The notes beneath the pieces were generated by a model. The model made no database searches. It was not told the DNA's origin and was given only the letters and a program-made list of their open reading frames with translations. The translations under genes and the position numbers were made by a program. Positions 1 to 11,500 of a stretch of DNA of 64,000 nucleotides are shown here, piece after piece. Every line of letters begins with the position of its first letter. Position 1 is the stretch's first letter. Source of the DNA: Streblospio benedicti (taxonomy: Eukaryota > Annelida > Polychaeta > Spionida > Spionidae); assembly GCA_019095985.1 (NCBI GenBank), contig CM032666.1, positions 36,660,180 through 36,724,179 of the forward strand, in the 5' to 3' direction.

Positions 1-345
1 AAAAAAATATTTCTAAAAGTTCAAAATCACGCCGACATTTTGACAGATTTTCAATTCATTGGGTGTCTGTACGTCGCCCGCAGTTCCACTTTCACTTTGT
101 GGCAAGAATAAACGAGAACGCCCGAACAAATCCGAGTATTTATGAGCAAAAGACAGACGCCGTGGTGCGGAAGTGTAAGAATTTATTATGATTATTACGT
201 TTTTTTCTGTTTATTTCGATAATCGTAAGTATCGTAGTTTCGGTGATTGAGCAGTTCCAAGAAAACCGTGATAGCGGTAACTTTGTTTGGAATTGTTATG
301 AATTATTACATTTTCTTACGCCGATTCCTCTAATTTCCTAGGTCC
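1..345 (+). repeat. Dispersed repeat, inverted copy at 47.74-48.06 kb
   Basis: The stretch reappears as reverse complement at about 47740-48065. Shared blocks include the CGATAATCGTAAGT region, GAGCAGTTCCAAGAAAACC, and the TTCAATTCATTGGGTGTCTG end. The two copies are diverged by small changes. No coding sequence is seen in it. Its true left end is outside the window. Confidence 0.6.
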
Positions 346-902
346 ACGATAGAATTAAATCGCAAAATCAGATGATCACAAAATAATCTAAAGATGAAAA
401 TCGCAAAATGTAATGGCCACGAAATATTCTAGTTTTACAGTATGTACCTTCGCATAACGCCATGTTCTCTTACACAAAAATAAGTGGATCTCTTCCCAAT
501 CCCATCCCGGATACATATAGAAAACCTGGCCTAATCCCTTCACGTGAATATGTTAATACATTCATTTCCATGACCATGTTCCTCGCGTCAGTGACTACAT
601 ACTTGTATATCTGTTGTTGTAATCACTTAATTCACTTTGGTCAATTGAAAAATTAATTAACCTTCCAATGCCATTTCTGTATTGCTGATCTGAATCATTA
701 AGTCTTCCAGCATCATCTCCTTACCCATGACTTACTACCACTGATCATCTACCATTACCTGTACCCAGACAGTAATTATAATTCATGCTTAAAATGTCAT
801 GTCCGGTCAGCGAAATTAGTAATCCCCCAGCATGTCCACACCTGCTGGGTTACTAATTATCCAGTGCCATGTTCGTAATCGCAAATTACTAATGCTCTCC
901 AG
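346..902. other. Non-coding stretch, probably intron of astacin-like gene
   Basis: No open frame with protein-like composition is seen. The only structure is the hairpin at 815-857 and the acceptor at 895-902. It probably belongs to an intron whose upstream exon is outside the window. Confidence 0.4.
815..857. repeat. Hairpin / partial duplicate of EGF exon edge
   Basis: ATTAGTAA + CCCAGCA is followed by a loop and then TGCTGGG + TTACTAAT, a near-perfect 15-base stem. The loop (CCCAGCATGTCCACACCTGCTGG) is a degenerate copy of the acceptor and first bases of the EGF exon at 896-927 (CCAGCGTCATGTCCATACC), which can also fold. It looks like a local partial duplication of the exon edge. Confidence 0.5.
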
Positions 903-1032
903 CGTCATGTCCATACCCGCTGGCATGTGACAACGATGGCTACCAAGACCCTGCACGCTGTGACCACTGCATCTGCCCAGACGGTTATGGTGGACGTACA
1001 TGCCAAGGCTCACACAGCAGTAGTCCCTGTAG
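903..1032 (+). CDS. EGF-like exon of the astacin-like gene
   Basis: The acceptor is CTCTCCAG at 895-902 and the donor is AG|GTGCAG at 1033. Six cysteines lie in the EGF pattern, with the DP-x2-C and [10 protein letters not shown] signatures of astacin EGF modules. The exon ends in phase 2. Without this donor the frame would stop shortly after, so the splice site is required. Confidence 0.75.
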
Positions 1033-4000
1033 GTGCAGCGAAAAAAGTGGCAAGTCTTTGTCCTGAAGTACTAGCATGTCATAAAGCTATAGTAAAAACA
1101 TTGCTTATGCCAAGAGGACCACCCGCTTAGATTTTCTTTGATATAGGGTCACTTATTTATTATAATTCATGTAACAGTAATAAGAGCTACTATAGTAGCG
1201 TTTTACATTTGACTTTGACATGTTCTGACAGGCTCTTTTCTATCAGGCTGATGCCAGTCCTAGTATACGATATGCCCAGTAAGTAGCATCATTGTATACT
1301 AGAACATTAAATTTGAATTACGTGTACCACTGTGTTCATTGGGAACTTACATGATTGTGCCAAAATAATGCTAGTTGTTCACAGCTTTTCGCAAAAAGCG
1401 GTTCAGCTTTTTTGCATGCTGGCAATCAACCGCGACTCATGAACACAAGGTTTCTGTCAAAAGTTTACTTCCAATCGTACGTAATCTTAGAGGTAATACG
1501 GCACTCAACAGGGGGGGGGATCCCGATCATGTTAGGTAGTATTCATTATATAGCAGTACATCATACAAAGCTTTATTGAACTTCAAGTTAAATTTACTTG
1601 ACTATTACATTAATTGTGTACAGACGAAATCATGCTTAAGCACTGAGCACTGGGGACGTTTCATTACCACAGCCATCTTCATTCTGGAGGCATTGGCATT
1701 GCAGATGATAACCTTCGATACCTGTTCTCTAGCATAGCGGTATGTATAAGTCCAGCACCCGAGTGTCTTCTTTCACCAGTAATGGAGTGTCTTGTCTCAT
1801 GCCGATCTCCTAATAAACTGTGTCTTCTGTTCGGAGTGTTCTCACTTAGAGTAGCCTCTTGCTCGCACATTTGTATCACGATGTTGCACCACTTATAGAA
1901 AACTGCTGCAGTAGAGCAGACTAGCTCTACATCAGCTTCACTGAATGAACTGAGTATTTGTTTTGCTCTTCTTGCCAATGCTATGTTCAAAGTGGAAGCA
2001 TCAAATGCGATGGTGAGGGCCGTCAGACTGTTCAAGTTGTTCTTTAAGAGTAGCATCTTCACATAGATCCAATCCTGTAGTCTTCTTTCTTCCTCACCAA
2101 GAATCAAATAGGTGGCTATCAGTACCTTATGTATTAATGGGTTTGACTTGGATGCCATTTGTTTCATGAGTTCCTCATCAATTGCCTGGATCTGTCCATG
2201 CGTTTTATCCTCTATTTCTAGTTTATTTCTCATTCTCACTGCATTTGTATAAACTGAACCTAGATTGTTTACACAGTTTACATTTTGCGCCTTTTCTATG
2301 TAATTGCAAAGATCGGACTTGCTCTGTTTACTTGTGGCACTTACAAGCATTGGACTTAATTCTGCAAGTAATGCTACTTTTACCTTTGCCCTTGCTACCG
2401 TTTGCTGTATATCTGGATTGTCACTATCCTCACAGGCTCTTATGTGCTTTCTGATAAATACTGCATCATGATTTTGAATAGCAAGTTCCAATGATTGCAA
2501 CATTATAGGAGCAGTTTGGTCACTAGCGTTTTGCGCTTGACTGGCGAGTGTCATTTTACTAAGAGTGGATGCCTTACGCTCTTGTACTAACCGTATGTGT
2601 CCTTGATCTCCATGTACTCTCTTGGTTTTGTTCATTATTACAATAAGGATAAGTCCAATGAAAAGCCCTGCATACGGTGTCAGATAAGCCAGAAGAATTC
2701 CTCCATAATCAAAGCACACTTCTTCAGGGTGAAGAAACGCGTCAGTCCAATTTTCCATAAAAGGGTGGTCACTATACTTATAAATCACCAGGAACAGTAG
2801 AGTGTTTAGAAAAATCCCTGAGGAAATCACAGCTATAGAGATGCAAAGAGCATCACACTTTCCAAATGTGAATGGCATGATGCTCATCATTTCACAGTAA
2901 GTACCTTCATATCCAGTGGGGCATCTGCATTTGAACCCATCGCAGAGGTCATCACATGTGCCATTGTTGTAGCATGGATTTGACATACACTCATACACCT
3001 CCTGGTGTTCACAAACAACAACGCGATATTGACCTTTATCATCAAACTTGTACCCCAGTGCGGGATGGGCACAGAGAGCGTTGTCACTGCGGCAATGTCC
3101 TTCACACATTCCATCTGTTATGGACAGATGATCTAGGCCGATGTTTCCAGATGTTATTGCTATAAATCGTAACTTTCCCCACTTGATGGTGGCTTCCTTA
3201 GACCGGATCACTGTCATTTGAGCTTGCACCCATTGCTCTCCGCTTCTGGTCTTAATCGACAGCAAATTTTCATAGTGCTCCTTCTGTGACACTGAAGCAT
3301 TTCCCAGGTCAACCTGTAGTAAGCTGGAGTCACTTTGTTTTTGCATGAAATACCAGAATTGCAGACAGAAGTGTTGTCCCAGAAATAACCACAATGTCAA
3401 ATCTTTTGAAGAAGTAGCTGCGGCACTTGCAAGTGTCATTACGTAATGTCTGCCGGCAAGAGGATATGGCAATACAGCCTGCACATACCATCCAGTGGAT
3501 GACATGTTGAAGCAGTATCCCCGCGGAGAGTCCTTTCCTTTCTCAAAGTCACACGCATATATTACTGTTGTCCCGTTAACATTTGGACAATTAGTGATGG
3601 TTAATACATCTATAGCGACATCATGACTGCCTCGTATATCAACTGTTTCATTTAGACTTACACTTTCCAGCTGTATTTGCTTATCATACCAGGTCTCCCT
3701 TGAGTATGTACCCCTACTAGCACCAGCGGCAGCAGTATTGTCAGCCAGTATTTCTCCTTCTGTCTGAGAGTTGTAGATTTCAAGGGTACGTGAACCAGCC
3801 GAACCATCTACTGCATTGTTTCTGACTTTGTGATTGCCAAAATAAAAGCCAACGTGGACACACACCTGTCCAATGTATTTCAGTTCAGGACTTCTCAACG
3901 AATATGGTCCCTTACTAAGACCTGTATATATGTATGATGTTGCATTCTGAGATCCGTCACGAGACTGCACATTAGTGAATGGTGTGTTGCTATCGTGGAC

Positions 4001-6227
4001 GTTCAGCTCCCACTTGAATGTCTCGGATTGGTGAAAACCACACTGGTTTTCTGAAGAGGCAAAGTCAGGCTCAAAAAAAGGCTTGCAAGTCCTTTAGTAG
4101 CTTCAAAAGGCTCAATGTCCTTGCCATTTATTTTGACGGCTAATGTCATCAACAACGTGGCTATTAGCATCATATTTAAAGTACACGTTTATGATTTGAA
4201 ATAGCTAGTTTTTTTGTTCACTTTGTCCACTCAAGATTCATTGAATACAGTACTTGCAAACATATGGTAGTACATTATTGATTTGTACGACACTACGTCA
4301 TTTATCGATTCTTTTTCTTCATTTCAACGTCACGAGCGTTATGATCGATTACGTATAGTACGCGCCTGTAACCTGCGTAATGGGGCCATCCAAAATTTTG
4401 TGAATGGGAGGGTTCAGAATTCCGAAATGAAATGGGGACCTTTTTGCAAGAATGATTTCAATACGTTTTGGCCATATTTGAGGAAAAAAAAGGTTCATAT
4501 TTTAGAAAGTGTCACTTTGTGAGACATGTGTATATGTTTCCGTGATTTATTCACATTTGAAAAAAGAAGAAGATTCATAGGCAGATCCAGGTTTTCAGAA
4601 AAGGGGGGCGCACTTAAGGAAAAGAGGGGGCGCACTTGTGGGATTTCATGAAAAAACCCTATGAAAATGAAGTATTTTGATGGGAAAAGGGGGGCGCGCG
4701 CCCCCTGCGCCCCCTGGATCTGCCTATGAGATTCATCTATAACAAATGGTATAAAATAATGGATAGTAGACTACATTTACATTTATATAATCAGTATATT
4801 AATATGTACGCATGTTGGGAAAAAACACTTTAACCTGTCCACGTGAAGATAAAGGGTTACAATTTCATGAAAAGAATGCTATACATTTACAATTTGTCAT
4901 GTCGAATTGAACATCTTTCAGAATGTCCGGGACAGGCAATCGTAGAAGTGGCACCATCGGGGATCCTGTTTGTGTGACGTCACCACAATATGGCGGCGCA
5001 CATTACGAAGACAACATTGAGTGTAACTGGTGGATAATGGTAGGTTTGAAGCGCAAAAATGTCATGAACATACATTTCATATATACATTATGGTGATGCA
5101 GTTGCATATTCAATGGATGTGGGGTTCCAAGCATCACTTCCGGCCACATTTATAATCTGTTTAAACATGTTCCGGAACAGCTTGGTTGGAGGTATGGATT
5201 AGATTGCCTAAAAATGCTGGATCTGCCACTCTGATATGATATTCAGATTTAAGCTTTCTTTGGGAATAACACTGTTTTTTATTGTGTGATTTGCAACACA
5301 ATGCGAATATAGCAGCTTCGAATAGATTTTGGTCCCTTTCAAAGCTATATCTAACATGAAATCCTTATGCATACTGTGGCTCAGTTTAGCTAATCCGGGT
5401 CATTTTCATATCACAATATTCCGGATACGTTCCAATGAAACTTACAAACTATGTTCTAAGTTCTTCAGACACTTCTTCCACTGGCAGATCCAGTAGGCCA
5501 ATGTACTGGTCCTCACTTTGCCCTGAATTTTCATCATTTTGATCAGTTCTTTGACAAGCTGGGTTCTGGGGTGCAAATGTTTCACGTGCAATCGAATGCA
5601 ATTCGATACTGGCGCTCCAGACACACTTCCATGAAATCCTGCACTTCAGATGCAGGTGGTGCAGGAGACACGCTTTAGGAACACCCCCCCCCCCCCCCGA
5701 CCCACACACCCACACATGCACTTTGCCGAAATTCTGGACCAGTGAATCATGGATCTTCAGCTAACACAGAGTTCTTCGGTTCATGCTTGAATTCTTGGTG
5801 CATTTGATTTTGTTAGGCCCCAAGTGGCTGCAAAGTGGTTGCAGAGTTTGTTGGGGAGTTTGGGGTGTACGCGAAGAACTCTTCATACAACGACGCCATC
5901 TGCCAGCACTGGGTGGAGGTGAAGCACTTGGGGACGCCCGGACTGCCAGGCCACAGGTGATGATTTTCATTCGCTTTCGCTTAGAAGGTGGTGGGATGTA
6001 GCTCATCATATTGATATTACAAACATATGATTTCCTGATATTTCCTGGTTGTTTTCAATGACATTGCAACGTATTATTTCAGATTCTGTGGCACCATTAG
6101 ACCACGTGTTCGCTTAGCCTCTGTCAATAGTGAGATGGTGGTGATCTTCAAGTCGTACTTCCAAACCCCACAGGGTACCCCAAAACCTGGATTTAAACTG
6201 TGCTTTAGGTGCATAGAAGAGCATTGA
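903..6227 (+). CDS. 3' part of astacin-like metalloprotease gene (EGF + CUB)
   Basis: Four exons join in frame: 903-1032, 4922-5039, 5817-5956 and 6083-6227 (stop TGA). Splice phases agree at each junction (2, 0, 2) and every intron is GT-AG. The product has an EGF-like module ([18 protein letters not shown], then [12 protein letters not shown]) of the type that follows the catalytic domain in astacin proteases. A CUB domain follows ([47 protein letters not shown]). The order EGF-CUB at the C-terminus is known from nematode-type (NAS) astacins, which are secreted zinc endopeptidases. No HExxH catalytic exon is visible, so that part should lie left of the window; the protease assignment rests on the EGF style and domain order. 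The first intron contains a complete antisense gene. An AATAAA at 6344-6349 could be the poly(A) signal. Confidence 0.8.
1572..1577 (-). terminator. poly(A) signal candidate, MAM/EGF gene
   Basis: TTTATT on the plus strand (AATAAA on the coding strand) lies about 100 bases past the stop codon of the nested gene. Confidence 0.45.
1679..4173 (-). CDS. MAM-MAM-EGF two-pass membrane protein, intronless
   Basis: One open frame without introns runs from ATG at 4173 to the stop at 1679-1681, about 831 residues if a single base slip in the A7 run at 4073-4079 (minus-strand T7) is corrected. Residues 1-16 ([16 protein letters not shown]) look like a signal peptide. Two MAM domains follow at about 34-197 ([31 protein letters not shown]) and 208-357 ([29 protein letters not shown]). 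Then come an EGF module at about 396-427 ([25 protein letters not shown]) and hydrophobic spans at about 440-465 and 491-514. A roughly 315-residue helical tail has [20 protein letters not shown] near its end, loosely like the region beside the dynein stalk. The extracellular modules suggest adhesion or receptor function. The gene lies antisense within an intron of the astacin-like gene. The exact function is not recognised. Confidence 0.8.
4174..4576. other. Upstream region of nested gene
   Basis: AT-rich intronic DNA lies upstream of the minus-strand MAM/EGF gene, so its promoter should be here. No clear TATA or CpG-rich element is visible. Confidence 0.3.
4577..4728. mobile_element. MITE, CATAGGCAGATCC family, copy 1
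   Basis: A 152-bp element has perfect terminal inverted repeats CATAGGCAGATCCAGG / CTGGATCTGCCTATG. It is flanked by the 5-bp target duplication AGATT (4572-4576 and 4729-4733). The core is G-rich on one strand with GGGGGGCGCAC repeated. There is no coding capacity. A second copy with its own 5-bp duplication is at 45348-45518. It lies in the big intron, upstream of the nested gene. Confidence 0.85.
4922..5039 (+). CDS. CUB domain exon 1
   Basis: The acceptor is CATCTTTCAG ending at 4921 and the donor is ATG|GTAGGT at 5040. The exon encodes the first part of a CUB fold, including [20 protein letters not shown], which matches the CUB pattern SPxYPxxYxxNxxCxWxI. It ends in phase 0. Confidence 0.8.
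5040..5816. other. Intron between CUB exons 1 and 2
   Basis: It contains a poly-C tract followed by an (AC)-rich stretch at about 5683-5717. A piece near 5480-5495 (GGCAGATCCAG) resembles the end of the CATAGGCAGATCC MITE family. Nothing else is recognised. Confidence 0.5.
5817..5956 (+). CDS. CUB domain exon 2
   Basis: The acceptor is GATTTTGTTAG ending at 5816 and the donor is CACAG|GTGATG at 5957. The product starts [11 protein letters not shown], the usual strand after CxWxI in CUB domains. It continues with [11 protein letters not shown], the counterpart of the CxDYVEIRxG motif. It ends in phase 2. Confidence 0.85.
6083..6227 (+). CDS. CUB domain exon 3 and stop
   Basis: The acceptor is TTATTTCAG ending at 6082. 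FCGTIRP is the standard FCG strand of CUB domains. [10 protein letters not shown] and GFKLCF are the last two strands. The protein ends CIEEH, then TGA. Confidence 0.85.
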
Positions 6228-6343
6228 TCGGTTCGTTAGAGGGACCACGTGTTGACAAATTGGTGGAAATCAGCATAATTAGGTGGTAAACAGTAACCTT
6301 AATGCAATGGGTATTTGTACAGGAAGGTAGAATGATCGATATT

Positions 6344-6349
6344 AATAAA
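6344..6349 (+). terminator. poly(A) signal candidate, astacin-like gene
   Basis: AATAAA lies 117 bases after the stop codon of the plus-strand gene, in a non-coding stretch. It is a consensus hexamer only, so confidence is moderate. Confidence 0.4.
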
Positions 6350-8099
6350 CTAACCGTAAAATAGATTTACATGCTGTGGATGTGTGCACATTATGAAACA
6401 CAATACAATTTATTCAGCTATAAAGTTTGCGTGTTATTATTGCATTGTCAGCACACATAGCAACACATACGACATTACACTCAATTGATTTAAGTTTCCA
6501 ATGACAGTATAATACACTTTACTCACCAGGAGTCTCATCTAAACCTACAGCTTTGGAAGAACTTCAATTTCTCAAACATACCTGACCATAGATTTTAGTT
6601 GAGGCCATGCCGTTTGATGCAAATCTACCCAAAATTTGAGACAACCCCTACTCCATCCAAAAGCTCAGTAAGAAAAGGTACTAAATTTTGAGCTACACAA
6701 ACATGCACAGTAGAGATAAATATACGTTTCTGAAGACATGTGGTGCGTGGGAGCAGAGTTTTAGTTAAAGGTTTTACACCAGAGCACTAGGGTCATAGAA
6801 TATACGTTTAGCTTTCTGGACTACTATAGTCCGTCCAGTAATTAATTTTACAGCTAGTTTAAATGACAGTTTTCTGGACCATATCGTATGGATATGCGCT
6901 ATGAATACTACTCCAAAATAAGCTTTCTTGACTATTGTGTCATCATCTCTGATTCTGCACCAAACACGGCAAGTTTTATGAAAATCCGTTGAGACAGAAG
7001 AAAGTTATGGGGAAAGTGCAGGTTACTGGACAAACTATATTTGTTTTACGTGTATGTCGGTATAGCATACATGTATATCTAAAGCTCCTGGCAATCAAAT
7101 TAATCTAATGTTAATATACACCAGATCTCTATACAGTTGGTACACAATTTTCCTATTATGCACAATACAGTTAGTTTCAATCAGGCAGTTTCAATCAAAA
7201 CCTGTAACATCTAGGCACGTTTCCTCCTTGTATCTCTTGACCTGCGTATTTCGTAGCCTGCTTCAGAGTAAACAGTGACATATTCTCGAATGCTGAAGTC
7301 GAATAGGTTGAGGCCATTGTCACATTGTCAATTCACATGTGTGTTTATAAATATAGTAATCTTTTCTCTTGTAGTTTTCACCTCCTAACCTGTATTGTAA
7401 ATTCGGGTATGACCACCCTGGCTGGGGCTTTTGAGAGTTCCCACTGTATGCAAACAAGCAGAAAAATTCTAGCAGACACTGTACTATATACAACAGTCTT
7501 CAAACTGGTTTCATCTTATCACCACTCAAAGACATACACACATGCACAGCTATTTGAACGCGCTTCATTTTGATAAATGATTGAACTGGAGGCCGATATG
7601 TCCAATACTGAAAGGCGATATACAGTCATGGCATGGGAGTCTTGTAATTTGACAATCACAGTGCTATTTTCATACAGAAATATTACAATATTTCAAACCA
7701 ATAAACTTACTTCTGATGTATCTCACATTACTGTAAACGTGCCAGGCATTAGCATTGTTGAATGTTAGTCTGGGGCATATCAGACCACAGAGGGTCAAAA
7801 TGTTCATAGTGCGTGTTTACCCTTCCCACTTATACTATGCACGTACATTTTAGATAGTTCTCCACTTAAAACATAATGCATGGTTGCACAATACCCAGTT
7901 CACACATCTAGACCACTGGAATTCAATCGTCGGTCAACGGGAATCTCTTTCATACTGCACACATATCATAGGCATATGCATGTATGCAGGGTACCTGGCG
8001 CCACCCATCCTCACCCCATTCAGTGTCACTCACACATCCCCTTTTCAGCACAACTATTTCATTTTCATGTTGCTGCTGTTTTCCAGCATACCATCGAGC

Positions 8100-8105
8100 T
8101 TTATT
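8100..8105 (-). terminator. poly(A) signal candidate, glycosyltransferase-like gene
   Basis: TTTATT on the plus strand (AATAAA on the coding strand) lies about 250 bases beyond the TAG stop of the minus-strand gene. Confidence 0.4.
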
Positions 8106-8355
8106 GTGTACAATCCTCCTGAAATCCAACAGTTCTGCACCCACCCACCCATTTCTGAAAACCTGGATCTGCCCGTATATATCCGCGGTTACACTCTCTA
8201 CTTATATTCACTGTCAATAGCTAGCTCTCGTGAGTTGAATATCGAGTCCGAACTACACGAGGATGAAGTACCACACGACACTAGCTCCTCCCCCAGCTAA
8301 CGCATTTCTGCCAAATTCCTAGAGCACACTTTTGAAGAACTCCGGTCCAGTGACA

Positions 8356-8515
8356 CTAGCATACTTTCACTGTGGCTCCCTCCACCACCGTATCGTTAGC
8401 CACTGCCACCCGCGCGTAGCCATAGTAGTCGAACTCCCGGTAGTGGAACATGTTGGCCAGCAGGATGTTGAGGGCCGACTCCTCGTACTTGTGGCAGTGG
8501 GCTCGAACCCGGAAG
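8356..8515 (-). CDS. Exon 9: C-terminal CHKYEESALN segment and stop
   Basis: The acceptor is GATTGTTTCAG. The exon encodes AHCHKYEESALNILLANMF, corresponding to the CHRFDQSALNILL motif of the family. It ends VKVC, then TAG. Confidence 0.85.
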
Positions 8516-11500
8516 CTGAAACAATCAATGGACATGTGTCACTTTATAGGCCAGGCTTTCTGCTCCATATAGGGGCCTAACCCGGAACAAATTGCAACAT
8601 AATTGAAAACACTTGCATATGTTTCTACAACCTCTCTAGTATCACATACTGAAAGTCTACCGAAATCAACCCTTTTTAATCTTAAGCTATTATAATGGAT
8701 TGGGATTGTGTGAAACGATTGTATTTTAGGGGTGGTCTCTATGAACAGGTGGTGTTAATTAGAGGTTCTATTGTATACTTATGGGCAGGTGCACACTGGG
8801 CTCACAACCCCTGTATATTTTATTTAGGATTTTGGCATCTGAGTCGAGCAAACAGACCCCACAGTCTGTTCATCTTTGTTCTGTTACCTATGTTACACAA
8901 TCAAACTATTGTGTTATGATTACCACTGTTTCATGCAACAAGAGCATACTTTAAAAGAGCCCATGCATGAAATGAAGAGACCTCGCGCCAAAACCGTGTG
9001 AACACCTCCCATTTAGGGACACCCGTCTGATGTGGACACCTTTCACTTCTCCGTTTAAGTGTATGTCATACACAAAGCAAACCACGTGCTTATGGGCATC
9101 TCTCATATATGAGCACTTTGCACTTCTCCCGAAGGTGTCCCCGTCAGATAGAAAATTAACCTCTCTTCACAATTCCCTTCATCTGAATGACCAAAACATA
9201 ACACTCACTTCTCCTCACTGTTGAACTGGCACGGCGGGCGGTCAGCGGACGGGCCCCCGCCCCACCCCAGGGGGTCGATGCAGGCGGGGTCGAGGGCGCA
9301 CAGCAGCCACCAGGCGAGCACCAGGTCGTACACGGGCCGCGTGCGGTACGCGAGCACCGCCAGCGACGACCACTGGTGAATCTCGCGCAGCTTGGACACG
9401 CGCGTCGGCAGAAAGGACAGCCTGCAGCGGGGGTGGGGGGGGGGGTTGAAATAGTAGGGGGCTCGAGAGCCCTGAGCCCCCACCTTTTAGCCAGAGCCCT
9501 TAATTCCTAATACTTGTGGGTCTCGCTGTCCTTCAACTATTTTTTGGTGAATATTCGTGAGTCATAGGGAATTCCATACTTTATCATGTATCATGTATAA
9601 GTATGTGGTTCATATACGTCTCTATAAATGCTAAGATTTCAAACACATATCACAGCAGGGCCCTCAACTTATGATTAGGGGCCCCAACTATTTTAAGTTA
9701 AGGGCCCTGCTGCATCAGAACATTTTCCTGCGAGTTTCAAACACTGCCGCGGGGGAGGAGCCAGGTTATTGTGTGCTTCTGTGGCCGAGCGGCCTGTTGG
9801 CGATGGTAGGTGGTGAGTTCGTATAGCGTGCTGATATAGTCTGACTGCTTTGCACATAATAAATACTTCGACATACAATTTGGAAGGCGGACATGTGAAC
9901 TCGTACATGCAATTGCCCACACTGGCATGTAAGCATGCATACATTCACAGTAAAACCTGGCCACTTGAAAATCTTACAGTTAGGAACATATATAATTATC
10001 TCAACTAGATAAGGACAACTGTCATTCTCCGCTTGCCGTTCACAGTGCACATGTTGTTGCGTGCTAATGTGGACACCTCACTTATCATTTGATAGGCTTG
10101 GCTCAATTTGGTACGAGTGGTTTATCTAACAGCGGCCTAATGTAGCCATGTCATGCCATTCTGCTTCTTCAATTGATATAATTGTGTGGGTCAATGCATG
10201 CGTGTCAACATTGTCATGTGTCTTTTTCACTATTTTACAATAAGTCAATAGTGAACGTCCTGATCGATTGATAGAGGACGTTATGATTAGGTTTCACAAT
10301 GTAGTTCTATAGCATTAGTGAATCCCATCTCTTTGGTCACTATTATAGGTTCATTACGCTTACATGTCCGTGTGTGTGACGGCGTACGGCGAGTACTCGT
10401 TCTCCACGATCATCGTCACGCCGTACGTCTTCTTGAGCATCATCAGGTACAGAGCAGCGAAGCCGCGCAGGTCAAGCACGGCGCGCGTGCGCGGACTCAG
10501 CCACAACGCGCCCACGTGTTCCCGCAGAACGTCCTGATGGTCGCGGATAGGACGTTGTCATTAGGTTATACAGTGTACAAGAAGGGGAAAATAAAGCATT
10601 TTGAGATGTGAGAATGGCCCTTGATGCTTTATGAGAAATGAGAATGGGGGTCAATTTCATTGAGAATTGTGAGAAATTGTGAAATTGTGAAACTGTGAAA
10701 TGAGAATGCTTAGAAAATTAGTGAGAATGGCTTTTTTGGAATTTTTGCTGAGACTTGAGAATGGGGTAGGGTATATTCCCCCCTCAATGTAGTTTTAAAA
10801 CATAAGTGAATGCCATCTTGATTCGTTTTTTGTGTGTATGCTTGTCTCTGCGTGCCTGGTTTTCAACAAAAATATATGGGCGATTTAAATGTTTGTTTAA
10901 AATTCAAAGGTTAAATATTTTTTTCGAGGAATCAATGAGTAAATTTGGAGTGTGAAAATTTGAAAGAATACGACGTGCTTATTTATAATTGTCGGTTATT
11001 CACGCACAAAGCGTACTATACTAGTAGTTGTCACATGTATCCAAGGCAACTTCAACAGTGAATGTGATCCTTCAAACATATTATTTGAATTTGGTCCGAA
11101 AACCGCATTCGATTATTTACATTCAATGTTTTTGTTTTGGTTTTTTAATTGAATTCATTGTTTTGTTTTGGTTTTAATTGTCTTAAATCTATATAAGATA
11201 CATATGAGAGCTACAACTGATGCAATTGTCTTTGGTTTGTATACCTGTTGATATAATGCTAATAAAATATGTCCTAAAACAAGCAAAAAAAGTCTCCTGC
11301 CGTACGTGCATGATGATGGGTTTCCACGCCTGAACCTCCTTGACCTTGACATGCGCCGGGTACAGGCTGAAGTCGAACGTGCGCACGCTCACGTTGCACG
11401 CTCCCGACAGCTGGAAAGAGTTTCTTTGCATCAATGACTCATTGGGCAATGGCAGAGCCAGGTTTTAAGAAAGCGGGGTTTGGATATTAGCTGTTTGAAA

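Larger units (their letters stand above)
6228..8355. other. Intergenic region between convergent genes
   Basis: This 2.1-kb spacer lies between the stops of the plus-strand astacin-like gene and the minus-strand glycosyltransferase-like gene. Open frames at about 7.9-8.3 kb are poorly protein-like and overlap the likely 3' UTR. A single MITE end (AAACCTGGATCTGCC) is at about 8158-8173. Confidence 0.5.
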
